Source: Mucilaginibacter frigoritolerans (GTDB taxonomy: Bacteria; Bacteroidota; Bacteroidia; Sphingobacteriales; Sphingobacteriaceae). From it: a stretch of 64,000 nucleotides of DNA. The position numbers were made by a program, and so were the translations under genes. Below, piece after piece: positions 9,091-18,453 of the stretch; within the stretch, counting starts at the first letter, position 1, and every line of letters starts with the position of its first letter. Under the pieces are notes generated by a model. The model saw nothing but the letters and a program-made list of their open reading frames with translations. It ran no database searches and was not told the DNA's origin. Location: NCBI RefSeq assembly GCF_007830615.1, contig NZ_VLLI01000010.1, positions 1-64,000 of the forward strand. Reading direction: 5' to 3'.

Positions 9091-9825
9091 ATGTATACTT
9101 GCTACGTTATTGATGATGAATCGCATGCTATTGATACTCTTTCGGGATATATAAATAAATCTCCTGGATTAAACTTAATAGGAAGCAATGTAAATCCACT
9201 GGTTGCTATTGAACAGATTGACAATATAGCACAGGTGGATATTGTTTTCTTGGATGTGGATATGCCAGAGCTATCAGGGCTTGATGTAGCTGATATACTC
9301 TCGCCACGAAGTGCTATTATATTTACTACAGCTTACCCCAACTATGCTTTGCAAGCTTTTGAAAAAAACGGCTCCGATTTTATATTAAAACCAATTTCAT
9401 TTGAACGCTTTACCAAATCGGTAATAAAGGTCCAGAATTTATTGAAATCAAAAAAGCCAATTGATGGCCAGACAGAAAGTGAACACTTCTTTATAAATCC
9501 AGGGGTTAAAGGCAAAATGATCCAATTAAGCTATGCCGATATTTTGTATATAGAAGGGTTGAAAAATTATGTTGTAATTTATACATCCGACAGCAAATAC
9601 ATTACTTATTTGTCACTAAGAGAAATAGAAGTTGCCATACCTGCTTCTAGATTTATCAGAATACATAAATCATATATTGTTAATGTTGATAAAATAAAAT
9701 CAATTGATGGTAATATTATTTTGTTATCGCATACAATTGAATTACCAATAGGAATATCATTTAAAGACAGCTTCCTTAACATGATTAATGCTAAAACGCT
9801 TAGAAGCGGACGCAGCGGGCTGTAG
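9091..9825 (+). CDS. LytTR-family response regulator
   Basis: This 244-residue regulator has an N-terminal receiver domain (acidic pair D8-D9, phospho-acceptor D55 in VFLDVDMPE, K100) and a C-terminal LytTR DNA-binding domain (about 130-235). It is the partner of the kinase 6 bp upstream. LytTR proteins bind direct repeats upstream of targets; no site could be assigned here. The last 69 bp of the gene overlap the 3' end of the convergent LanB gene. The overlap encodes a tail (KTLRSGRSGL) beyond the usual LytTR end, so the extension may be recent. Confidence 0.9.
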   Translation: MYTCYVIDDESHAIDTLSGYINKSPGLNLIGSNVNPLVAIEQIDNIAQVDIVFLDVDMPELSGLDVADILSPRSAIIFTTAYPNYALQAFEKNGSDFILKPISFERFTKSVIKVQNLLKSKKPIDGQTESEHFFINPGVKGKMIQLSYADILYIEGLKNYVVIYTSDSKYITYLSLREIEVAIPASRFIRIHKSYIVNVDKIKSIDGNIILLSHTIELPIGISFKDSFLNMINAKTLRSGRSGL

Positions 9826-12800
9826 TTCTTTTTCTTTCCTGGCCTCCAAAGACTGATAATATTTATACAATAAGTAATAGATTATAAATTCATGTTTCCG
9901 CTGTTTTTCATTAAATAACCTATTTAAATGCATATGTATTAAATCGCCAGAAAGCTTAACTAGATTACCATTTAATTGCCAGTCAAAATTCACCTTTAGT
10001 TCAAGAAGTTCTTTTTCAAAAGCAGCAAATACTTTTTTACCTGCAAGTTCAATAATGGTATTTTTGTTGGTTTTTATGTTGTTTATAAACAATGCATATT
10101 CCCTGTATTTGGTATCCAATTGAAATTTCACCTGCTTACTATCATCAAACTCATGTTTCATTCCATCATGCAGGCTTTTAAGAATGTACATTTTCCCTGA
10201 ATTATCACGAAAAAACACACCAAGTAAGGCATCAACAGATACTAGGGCTAAATGTAACTCGGAAAAACCAGTATGTTCATCTTTAGTAATATTCCGCAGG
10301 TAATTAATTATGAGCTCGCTACTTGCTTGAAATATTTTTTCTACATATTCTATTTTATCAAAACCATATCTTTCTAATTCTCTTTTATAGGTGTCAAGTA
10401 ATAAATTATCGATACTCCCGTTTTCGACATACTTGCGCATTTTTTTTTCGAAATACTGAACAACCTCTGTTACGTTACCTTGTTTAGTTTGTATACGGAT
10501 TCTTAAATGCTGATCAGGGTCTGCATACCTTATAAAGTACCATCCTTTTAATTTGTTCTGTTTTTTAAGATTATTAACAATAACATTAATGCTTTTTATT
10601 AGCAAAGTATTGGAAATAGCCGGATGACAGTATAATTTAAAATACACCCATTCATCGCCGGGAAGATAAATGCGTTTAATTTTATTTTTCCTGTTATTTA
10701 ATGTAGAAAACATACTTTGATGGTAAGCTACCTCACTTGAAAAAACAGAAGCCATAAACTGTCCAACCAATGGCTCTCCTGAAGTATTTTGAACAATAGA
10801 TTCTTCTTCCAGAAAAACCTCCTGCAGAATAACAGTTTTTTTATTCTTAATAGTCTTAACAAAATTATTAACAGAATCAGGGTCATCAATATTAAAAATG
10901 AGCTGATTATCTCCTTCAGTAAGTGCAAATTGTTTCTTCAGTTCTATTTTTTCACTTAACCTTTTAAAATTGGTTCTTAAATCATTATCGCATGTGATTT
11001 CAATAATTTCATCACTATCTAAAACCCATGTACACGGAAATAATATACAGTTTTTATATTCTACCCGGGGATAAAAATTTAATCCGGGTAAAAGCGACTT
11101 CAAATCAAAAGTATAGTTGAATTTCAAATCCTGGTATTGCAAATCGCACAAAAACCTAAATATTGAAAGTTCGCTTCGGGTATAGTTATAAGCAGAGCTT
11201 AACCGCGGGATAATTATTTTATTCAATTTTTTAGACCGGAGTATAATTTTATTATCAACTACAGACACCATTATATCCGAAAGATCTATGATACTGCTCC
11301 TGTTAAGCGTGGAATGTACTCCTATCGGAATTTCATACATTCTCACCCCACCATTTGAATTTATATTTGCAGCATGCTCGTCGTTAAAGCAGGATATATC
11401 AGCAAATATTACATCTTCATTTAGTTTTTCTTCGGCTTCGGCAATGGAGCGAACCTCTTGTTTAACATCTTCATTAAACAAGGTAAACCGTCCTAACAAC
11501 GCAGTAGCTGAACATCCACCAGCCTGTTCTATCCAAATCTTGTCGTTAAAGACCCTGAAAATCACAGAAAAACTTGGTGGAATAGTCAAATCTGATTGCA
11601 TATGAATTTTATCAAGTTCCTTATCGGTTATGGAAATACAATGATTATCAACATTTTTTGAAAGCCTGGATAAAAAAAATTCGTGCACTTGCGTCCAGTT
11701 AAAATGCAGTGTATTGGATCGCAAATTCAATTGAATACCATCCAGCAACTCACTTGTTACCAGGTTAGCTTCTGATCCGTCATACCCCACTCCTGTTTCC
11801 CTGTCAAGGGCCTGCAGAACAGGAATTTCCTGATCTTCAAATTTTGCCTTGAATTTACTTTTGAATGTACCTAATGTTTGAGGAGTGCTATTGAATGCAA
11901 ATTTATTAAGACACATTAAACCGTCTTTTATTTGCTGCTGATATTTTTTTCCAATAATTGATTTTGTTTTCCTTTCAGAAGCAACATAAAACATAGACTT
12001 AATATCTTTTTTCATTGATTGATATAAATCACTATTTGTCAACTCCTTAATATTAACATCATCCTCATTTACAATATTTTTAACTATATCATTATAACTT
12101 ACAATCTGATTCGCCAGATCATAATCTCCATTTATTTCACTCGCTATTCTGGCTAACCTGCTAAAATATTTCTCGCCAGCCATGTTGGGATATAATTCAG
12201 GTATAAGTAGTCCGGCTTCAATCAAATCATTAATGTATTCTTCTATTTCATCCGTCTGATCAATAAACTTTTCTAACCAACTAATCATTTCTCCTTTACT
12301 TTTACCTGTTTTGCAAAAGCTGATTAACTTATTTAACAAGCCATCTGCCTGATACGAAACAATTAAAAAATCGGTCTTTTTAGGATTATTATTAAATCCA
12401 TTGGTTAAATAACGTTTTTCACGTTTAGTGGTATAAATAGAATTATTGGAATAGTATTTAATATTCTCAAAATGTCCTGATTTTTCCATCTTCCTCGCTA
12501 AATCAACACTAAATTGAAAATCTGGATTAACATAGATTTGCCGACCGTCTTCCAAAATACAGATAGAAGAGCCTTTTGATAAATCCCATTTAAGTGAGCT
12601 AAAGGCTGAAAACATCCCGAATGGTGTTGGCCTATAACACATGCGGTTAAAATATTTCTGCAAACTAAGTTTCACCTTACTATCAAGTAGTTGATAATCA
12701 AAATCACACCTACTCAATTCGGCGTACAAGCTTTCACTGGCAAAAAATATGGCGGCCTGGAAAAACTGTGTTTTAAGTGTTTTTTCCAATTCTGAGATCT

Positions 12801-12867
12801 CATAGTTTTTATAACTTAAGGCCGGAGTTCTTAAAAAAAGATATGGGCTAAAAAAAATATTGAGCAT
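9757..12867 (-). CDS. Full-length LanB-type lantibiotic dehydratase
   Basis: This 1036-residue protein has the complete class I lanthipeptide dehydratase layout. The N-terminal glutamylation domain (about 1-690) carries the family motif RPTPFGMFSAFS at residues 79-90. The C-terminal SpaB_C or thiopeptide-type elimination domain (about 740-1010) carries FIRYADPDQHLRIR near 778-792. Such enzymes use glutamyl-tRNA to activate Ser and Thr and then eliminate glutamate to form dehydroamino acids. It is not split, unlike the LanB of pinensin loci. It is transcribed alone and is convergent with the LytTR gene, overlapping it by 69 bp. No LanC cyclase, peptidase or ABC transporter lies nearby. The likely substrate is the peptide at 7663-7821. 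Confidence 0.88.
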   Translation of the reverse strand: MLNIFFSPYLFLRTPALSYKNYEISELEKTLKTQFFQAAIFFASESLYAELSRCDFDYQLLDSKVKLSLQKYFNRMCYRPTPFGMFSAFSSLKWDLSKGSSICILEDGRQIYVNPDFQFSVDLARKMEKSGHFENIKYYSNNSIYTTKREKRYLTNGFNNNPKKTDFLIVSYQADGLLNKLISFCKTGKSKGEMISWLEKFIDQTDEIEEYINDLIEAGLLIPELYPNMAGEKYFSRLARIASEINGDYDLANQIVSYNDIVKNIVNEDDVNIKELTNSDLYQSMKKDIKSMFYVASERKTKSIIGKKYQQQIKDGLMCLNKFAFNSTPQTLGTFKSKFKAKFEDQEIPVLQALDRETGVGYDGSEANLVTSELLDGIQLNLRSNTLHFNWTQVHEFFLSRLSKNVDNHCISITDKELDKIHMQSDLTIPPSFSVIFRVFNDKIWIEQAGGCSATALLGRFTLFNEDVKQEVRSIAEAEEKLNEDVIFADISCFNDEHAANINSNGGVRMYEIPIGVHSTLNRSSIIDLSDIMVSVVDNKIILRSKKLNKIIIPRLSSAYNYTRSELSIFRFLCDLQYQDLKFNYTFDLKSLLPGLNFYPRVEYKNCILFPCTWVLDSDEIIEITCDNDLRTNFKRLSEKIELKKQFALTEGDNQLIFNIDDPDSVNNFVKTIKNKKTVILQEVFLEEESIVQNTSGEPLVGQFMASVFSSEVAYHQSMFSTLNNRKNKIKRIYLPGDEWVYFKLYCHPAISNTLLIKSINVIVNNLKKQNKLKGWYFIRYADPDQHLRIRIQTKQGNVTEVVQYFEKKMRKYVENGSIDNLLLDTYKRELERYGFDKIEYVEKIFQASSELIINYLRNITKDEHTGFSELHLALVSVDALLGVFFRDNSGKMYILKSLHDGMKHEFDDSKQVKFQLDTKYREYALFINNIKTNKNTIIELAGKKVFAAFEKELLELKVNFDWQLNGNLVKLSGDLIHMHLNRLFNEKQRKHEFIIYYLLYKYYQSLEARKEKELQPAASASKRFSINHVKEAVFK

Positions 12868-13641
12868 ATGTTTACAATTTAAAATACAAGTAATATCATA
12901 TCGAGAAATCTAAACACGCGCAATAAATTAAATTATATGCCGGCCCTTATGTATCTAAATAGAACAGATAGGTTTTGTAAAAACATATTCGCAGTTGAAA
13001 AAACACATCAACCCAAAAGAAAGAAGTTTAAATTACAAAACTTAACATATTTATACGAATATTTACAAAGATTGTTGGTAAAGGGAACAGCGTTTTAAAC
13101 TTAAAATGCATTAAAAAGATAAATTAAATATTGATGAATTTATTTAATTTATCTTTTTAATTTCAGTTAATCTTTTTCATGAATTACGGTTTACCGAACC
13201 AAAGAAACCCACCTTCTTTTCCAAAAAGTCGGGCTTTAGGTCAGCATTTAAAGCGCGATTTCTTCCCAGCTTAAAGCGCCAGTATTTAAACTTACGGGGT
13301 GTATATACGCTTCATTGCTCCATTTGTTACAGTCTGGCAAACTCTTTTATGCATTAATTAAAAAGATCAAAGTGTCTTTTTGACCTAAAGTGCTCTTTGG
13401 CAGATTTTTGAGGCCTAATTATAAAACTTATTTACGGAACCCTTTTATGAATTAATTTATTCCAATTAAAAATCTATTTAACAGAAATGTTGTTCTATAT
13501 AAAAAATCATATATTAATGTTCATTTAAAAGAATATTTTGTTAATTAATCATATCATTACATTATGCGGTAATTCTTTTTTTATTGCCATATTTGACCTT
13601 ATATTGTTATACCGATTTACCGAAAAAACACAAATATTATT
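12868..13641. other. Intergenic region between divergent LanB and phosphohexomutase genes
   Basis: This region has no ATG-initiated gene I can support. It holds a perfect 21-bp inverted repeat (13110-13161) and a short minus-strand open frame with protein-like composition but no ATG (13248-13340). Divergent promoters should lie here but none matches the consensus well. Confidence 0.5.
13110..13161. repeat. Perfect 21-bp AT-rich inverted repeat
   Basis: The arms at 13110-13130 and 13141-13161 are exact reverse complements with a 10-nt loop (13131-13140). The stem is almost entirely A and T. It lies between divergent genes, more than 240 bp from either, so it is not an obvious terminator of a known gene. 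It could be an operator, a cruciform-forming site or the terminator of an unrecognised small transcript. Confidence 0.85.
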
Positions 13642-15378
13642 ATGCAAACAGCAGATCCCATTATTCTACAAAGAGCAAATGCCTGGCTCAATGGAAATTA
13701 TGACGCTGATATCAAAAACGCTATTCAAAAATTAATTGACAGCGAATCTTATACAGAGTTAACAGACGCATTTTACCGCGATCTTGAATTTGGTACGGGC
13801 GGGCTTCGCGGAATAATGGGTCCAGGGTCAAACCGCATTAACAAATATACTATTGGCACTGCTACGCAAGGATTATGTAATCACCTTAAAAAAACTTATC
13901 CTGGCCAAAAGGTAAAGGTTGCCATTGCGCATGATAGCAGAAACAATTCTGATTTGTTTGCCCGCATAACTGCGGAAGTTTTTTCGGCAAATGATATTTA
14001 TGTTTATTTCTTTAAAGAATTACGCCCAACGCCTGAGCTATCATTTGCTATTCGCTATTTAGGATGCAAAAGTGGGGTAATGCTCACTGCTTCACACAAT
14101 CCGAAAGAATACAACGGATATAAAGCTTATGGTGCAGACGGTGGACAATTTGTTTCGCCTGAAGACAAAGCAGTTATGGATGAGGTAGCTGCAATAAGCA
14201 GTATTGATGAAGTTAAATTTAACCGCATTGATGCAAATATTGGATTTATTGGCGAAGAGATAGATAAGCTTTACCTGGATAAAATAACGGCTCTTTCTGT
14301 ATCAAAAGATGCTATTAAGCGTCAGAAAGATTTAAGGATTGTTTACTCTCCTATTCACGGCACAGGAATTACCCTTGTGCCGCAGGCCCTTAAACAATTT
14401 GGTTTTGAGAATGTGATATTAGTTGAAGAACAAAGTAAGCCTGATGGCAACTTCCCTACAGTTGTTTATCCAAACCCGGAAGAAAAGGAAGCTCTTACCC
14501 TCGCGCTAAAAAAAGCAGAAGAAACAGATGCAGACCTGGTACTTGCCACAGACCCGGATGCCGACCGTGTAGGTATAGCCGTAAAAAACACACAGAACGA
14601 ATTTATTTTGCTAAATGGCAACCAAACAGGCGCCATGCTGATAAACTACCTGCTTACTTCCTGGCAGGAAAGCGGTAAACTTACCGGTAAAGAATATATC
14701 GTTAAAACCATTGTTACTACCAACTTGATTGAGGAGATAGCAAAAGCTAAAAACGTAAAGTTTTATAACACTTTAACCGGGTTCAAATACATCGGTGAAT
14801 TGATGACCAAATTTGAAGGTAAACAAACCTTTATTGGTGGTGGTGAAGAGAGTTACGGTTATCTTATTGGAGAATTGGTTAGGGATAAAGATGCAGTAGT
14901 GTCTAGCGCGTTTATTGCAGAAATGACAGCGTTTTATAAAGATAAAGGAAGCAGCCTCTTTGAGGCCCTGATTGATACTTATGTACAATACGGCTTTTAT
15001 AAAGAAAAGTTAATTTCTTTGACTAAAAAAGGTAAAACAGGTGCCGAGGAAATAAAGGAAATGATGGAGAAATTCAGGACTAATCCTCCATCAAAACTAG
15101 GTGGTTCAAAAGTAATTACGCTGAAAGATTATGAAAAAGGCATTGAAACTGATTTAATTGCAAATACTACCCAACCGTTAGAGTTGCCTAAATCAGATGT
15201 TTTGCAATTTATTACTGCGGATGGCAGTATTGTTTCTGCACGCCCTTCAGGCACTGAACCTAAAATTAAGTTTTATTGCAGCGTTAACGGTAAGCTTGCC
15301 AATAAAAGTGCTTATGCTGAAACTGATAAGCAGCTCGATTTAAAAATTGCTGCAGTTATGCAGGATTTAGGCGTTTAA
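13642..15378 (+). CDS. Phosphoglucomutase / phosphomannomutase
   Basis: This 578-residue alpha-D-phosphohexomutase interconverts sugar 1- and 6-phosphates in the cytoplasm. The phosphoserine is S151 in TASHNPKEYNGYK, the metal loop is DPDADR (about 304-309), the sugar-binding loop is GGGEESYGY (about 400), and the phosphate-binding loop near the C-terminus is RPSGTEPK. The length fits the PgcA-like group common in Bacteroidota. It is monocistronic and ends at a strong bidirectional terminator. The start at 13642 gives a normal N-terminus, and an overlapping upstream frame at 13538 is not credible. Confidence 0.93.
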   Translation: MQTADPIILQRANAWLNGNYDADIKNAIQKLIDSESYTELTDAFYRDLEFGTGGLRGIMGPGSNRINKYTIGTATQGLCNHLKKTYPGQKVKVAIAHDSRNNSDLFARITAEVFSANDIYVYFFKELRPTPELSFAIRYLGCKSGVMLTASHNPKEYNGYKAYGADGGQFVSPEDKAVMDEVAAISSIDEVKFNRIDANIGFIGEEIDKLYLDKITALSVSKDAIKRQKDLRIVYSPIHGTGITLVPQALKQFGFENVILVEEQSKPDGNFPTVVYPNPEEKEALTLALKKAEETDADLVLATDPDADRVGIAVKNTQNEFILLNGNQTGAMLINYLLTSWQESGKLTGKEYIVKTIVTTNLIEEIAKAKNVKFYNTLTGFKYIGELMTKFEGKQTFIGGGEESYGYLIGELVRDKDAVVSSAFIAEMTAFYKDKGSSLFEALIDTYVQYGFYKEKLISLTKKGKTGAEEIKEMMEKFRTNPPSKLGGSKVITLKDYEKGIETDLIANTTQPLELPKSDVLQFITADGSIVSARPSGTEPKIKFYCSVNGKLANKSAYAETDKQLDLKIAAVMQDLGV

Positions 15379-15399
15379 AATCTTGATATACCCATAAGC

Positions 15400-15429
15400 A
15401 AAAAATCCCGGAGCATACCGGGATTTTTT
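15400..15429. terminator. Bidirectional intrinsic terminator
   Basis: A perfect 12-bp stem (15400-15411 with 15418-15429) encloses a 6-nt loop and is flanked by A and T runs on both sides. It serves the convergent phosphohexomutase (+) and DinB-like (-) genes. Confidence 0.9.
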
Positions 15430-15449
15430 GTTTAGACGAAAAACTTGTC

Positions 15450-15941
15450 TTAAATGTTTTCAGGCTTAACCAATACTACTTGGCCCAAATGGTAAGCCAC
15501 ATGATTGGCACGGTTAAGAACCACACTTAAACGATTACGCGAAGGATCCTTTTCAAAATCAGCATCAGTCATAGCATTGTGCCTTTTAAACCAATCTTCG
15601 GGAGCTACATTGTTAAATAATTCTTTCAAATCACAATGAACTTCATTCCAAATGGCTTTTAATTCTTTAACTGGAGGCATTTCTGATTCCTGATTATCAG
15701 GATTTTGGAGAAAGAGCGGAGAAAGAACAGAATATTTGCCTGTGTCCAATCCCAGGGTTTCTTTCAAAAGATCATGATAAACGGCCAAATGTCCATACAG
15801 ATAAATAATTCTATTTTTGCCGGGAGCTATTTGTTTATAGAATTCGCTTTCACTATAACTGTTAAAAACTTTTTCGGCCCTGGCAATTTGCGTATTCCAG
15901 CTGTGTAAGGCTATTTGAACAAATAGTTTTTGTTGATCCAT
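15450..15941 (-). CDS. DinB-like four-helix protein
   Basis: This 163-residue protein fits the DinB/YfiT four-helix bundle superfamily. Candidate metal ligands are the histidines in YLYGHLAVYHD (about residues 48-58) and in NRANHVAYHLGQ near the C-terminus. Many members are thiol-dependent or metal-dependent enzymes of unknown substrate, and the exact activity cannot be read from sequence. It is transcribed alone and ends at the terminator shared with the phosphohexomutase gene. Confidence 0.75.
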   Translation of the reverse strand: MDQQKLFVQIALHSWNTQIARAEKVFNSYSESEFYKQIAPGKNRIIYLYGHLAVYHDLLKETLGLDTGKYSVLSPLFLQNPDNQESEMPPVKELKAIWNEVHCDLKELFNNVAPEDWFKRHNAMTDADFEKDPSRNRLSVVLNRANHVAYHLGQVVLVKPENI

Positions 15942-16060
15942 CTTTAAAATATTTGGGGTAAAGATGCATTTGCTAAACCCATTTTGTTTAAATAAAAGAG
16001 AAATTGACAGGTTTTTGACCTATTTCTTTATGATGTAGTTTTCTTTGATTTGACAGAAGT

Positions 16061-17554
16061 TTAAGCAATGTCCGTAACTACGTCCGGATCCTCGCTTATT
16101 GTTTGGGTATTTTCTTTTGTAAAATCTGTATCACAGGCATATCCAAACAGGCAACGTTCTTTTATCATAGTAGCCACTTCGGCAGGCACATATTCTTCCC
16201 ATCCTTCGGCTCCTTTCTTTATTAACTGCAGGACCTTATCTGTTTGAACGTTAAGGTTGTTTTCGTTGTAATGATGGATGTCCTCAATTTTATTATTGGC
16301 TATCAGGTAGCGATAAAGATCAATAAGATGAGGAGGCGGATAAAACCTCAGGCAGTTCCAGATTACACCATCACGTAACGTTGGATAAATAAATAATTTT
16401 ACCTTCCTGCTAAACAGGGTGGCAAACGATTCCAAAATCCCCCCGGGCAAATCTTTATAATGCTCTTCAGAAAAAATATATTCCAGGTTAGGATAACCCA
16501 AAACCACTCCTAATTTTAATTTGGTAATTTTTGACAGATAAGCTACCAGTTTATAATATTCGTGAAAATCAGAAATCAATACCGTTTGTCCTAATGAACA
16601 AAGAATATCCACGCGATCAAGGAAATCCTTTTCATCAATTTCAGCGTTAAGTTCAGCATTACGTTCTTTTAGTGATTGAAGAGTAAGCTCTGTAATAACA
16701 CTCACATTGGTTTCATCAACATCAGGTTCCTGCATAAACTGCTTTACACCTGTATGCAGCATATCCAGATGCACATTAATAATAGGGCGAAAGCGGCCGC
16801 GTACTACTACAATATGTTTTTTATATAAAGCCTCATCGGGCTGCAGGTTTTTACCGTCGGGGCCAAACACAGCGGCATCAGAAAACCCGTATTTTACCAG
16901 GTGCAAACTCATCAGCCTATTATCAACCTTTTTAAAATTGGGCCCCTCAAATCGAATCATATCTATCTGGATACGATCATTAGACAGTTCATCCATTAAT
17001 GAAAGCAGAAATATGGGTGGGTTTTCGTGATAATTGAAGCAGGCATAAATCAGGTTTACCCCCAATACGCCTACTACCTGCTGTTGTAAGTTGTTATCGT
17101 TATCTAATAATTTAACGTGCAGTACAACATCGTTAAACTCTCCATTAGGTTCTAATTGAAAACGCACACCCATCCAGCCATGACCTTCGTTTGTTTTGTG
17201 GTAATTAAGAGCTGAAACGGTATCAGAGAAAGCAAAAAATGTTGTTGAATCACCGCGCTGACTTGCCAATCGTTCAATCAGCAAGCCATATTCATGATCT
17301 AACATGGCTATTAATCGGGGTTCGCTTACATAGCGGCGGACTTTCAGCGCTCCATAAATAGCATCAGAAACAACCATATCATAGGCCGACATGGTTTTGG
17401 CAATAGTGCCGGATGATGCTCCGGCCTTAAAAAAATTAGCTGCTACATCCTGGCCTGCACCTATTTCAGCAAATGAGCCATAAATTTGGGGGTCGAGATT
17501 AATAGCAAGCGCTTTTTGTTTTGTTCCAATATCTTTATTGTGAATAATACTCAT
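16061..17554 (-). CDS. Large conserved protein of unknown function
   Basis: A 497-residue, apparently cytosolic protein without signal peptide or membrane segments. The N-terminal part has a well-ordered pattern (ALAINLDPQIYGSFAEIGAG, then a Gly/Ala-rich GASSGTIAKTMSAYDM) that I recognise as a widespread bacterial family, but I cannot name an activity. The middle holds beta-rich segments, and residues 280-480 are mostly helical. Database labels of such proteins as TonB receptors should be distrusted, because no beta-barrel or plug is visible. It is monocistronic between the DinB-like gene and a tiny membrane protein gene. Confidence 0.7.
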   Translation of the reverse strand: MSIIHNKDIGTKQKALAINLDPQIYGSFAEIGAGQDVAANFFKAGASSGTIAKTMSAYDMVVSDAIYGALKVRRYVSEPRLIAMLDHEYGLLIERLASQRGDSTTFFAFSDTVSALNYHKTNEGHGWMGVRFQLEPNGEFNDVVLHVKLLDNDNNLQQQVVGVLGVNLIYACFNYHENPPIFLLSLMDELSNDRIQIDMIRFEGPNFKKVDNRLMSLHLVKYGFSDAAVFGPDGKNLQPDEALYKKHIVVVRGRFRPIINVHLDMLHTGVKQFMQEPDVDETNVSVITELTLQSLKERNAELNAEIDEKDFLDRVDILCSLGQTVLISDFHEYYKLVAYLSKITKLKLGVVLGYPNLEYIFSEEHYKDLPGGILESFATLFSRKVKLFIYPTLRDGVIWNCLRFYPPPHLIDLYRYLIANNKIEDIHHYNENNLNVQTDKVLQLIKKGAEGWEEYVPAEVATMIKERCLFGYACDTDFTKENTQTISEDPDVVTDIA

Positions 17555-17805
17555 ACGCTTAATTATTAATCAGTTACTATTTCCACTGTCACTATCGGAA
17601 ATGATGCCTTAAAATTACTACTTTTTGCAGAATATGGGCGTTCAATAGTGTAAAAAGCAGATAAAATTTCCGTCAGAAAGAGGTTAATTTATTATTACTA
17701 AAAGCTAATACGCCGGGATATAAAAAGAAGTTGCAGCCGCAATTAAAAAACCAGGCAAAAGGATGTACTCCTGAAAAACATTATAAAAGATCTTAATTAA
17801 TATTA

Positions 17806-17925
17806 TTACAAAAATATATCAGACTGATCTGAAAGATCCTTTGCGGGCGTACTTATAATATAAACAATTAATGCCAGGCAAACCAAAAGAATAATTCTGG
17901 TACAATAAAAAACTAAATTCTCCAT
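17806..17925 (-). CDS. Tiny single-span membrane protein candidate
   Basis: A 39-codon frame starts with ATG at 17923-17925 and ends with TAA at 17806-17808. The peptide has one strong hydrophobic helix (about residues 6-25, including RIILLVCLALIVYIIS) followed by a short acidic tail (KDLSDQSD). The distribution of charge and hydrophobicity is typical of real small membrane proteins and unlikely in random AT-rich sequence. No function can be assigned, and no close operon partner is seen. Confidence 0.45.
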   Translation of the reverse strand: MENLVFYCTRIILLVCLALIVYIISTPAKDLSDQSDIFL

Positions 17926-18156
17926 ATTTCAATTGTGTTTATTGCGTCAATATATTCAATAACAATACCTAAATATAAAATATTGATTATAAGACGATTA
18001 AATAAAAAGTTTAAATATAAAAGTAGCTATATGTCGTTAATTATTGAATACTATGACGAAATACCGAAGCAGTTGCCTGCTTATACTTTATAGAGAAGAC
18101 GAATCAAAACAATAAAAATTCTTTATGAAAGAAAATTTTTGCAATAATTCATAAAA

Positions 18157-18453
18157 TTAGTTTGCTAAAAAGGAAGACTGAACAATTCCGTCTGTAAGTA
18201 ATACCCCTTTTTCTCCGGTAAATACTTCAATAGCATAAATACATTTATACGATTCACTGAGGTAATCATATACCTCATCAATTAACAGGATGGAATAAGA
18301 TTGATAGGGAAAAGTATTACTATTTTGCAAACACATCAAATAATTATTGCCTAATAATATAAAATCAGCATCAAAACCTTTACCATGTAATTCTATAAGC
18401 CGCTTTGTCATTAAACAATTTAACTTTCTTTTGTTGTAGATTTCACTGTTCAT
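18157..18453 (-). CDS. Small protein of unknown function (98 aa)
   Basis: The frame begins at an ATG at 18451-18453 and encodes a soluble, mixed alpha/beta protein without signal peptide or recognisable motif. Codon use and composition look coding (YSILLIDEVYDYLSESYKCI). It is surrounded by AT-rich intergenic sequence and is probably transcribed alone. I do not recognise the family. Confidence 0.55.
   Translation of the reverse strand: MNSEIYNKRKLNCLMTKRLIELHGKGFDADFILLGNNYLMCLQNSNTFPYQSYSILLIDEVYDYLSESYKCIYAIEVFTGEKGVLLTDGIVQSSFLAN

Noticed and set aside
13538..13735. 65-codon plus-strand ORF before the phosphohexomutase
   Set aside because: It overlaps the true start of the phosphohexomutase in another frame and has no protein-like pattern.
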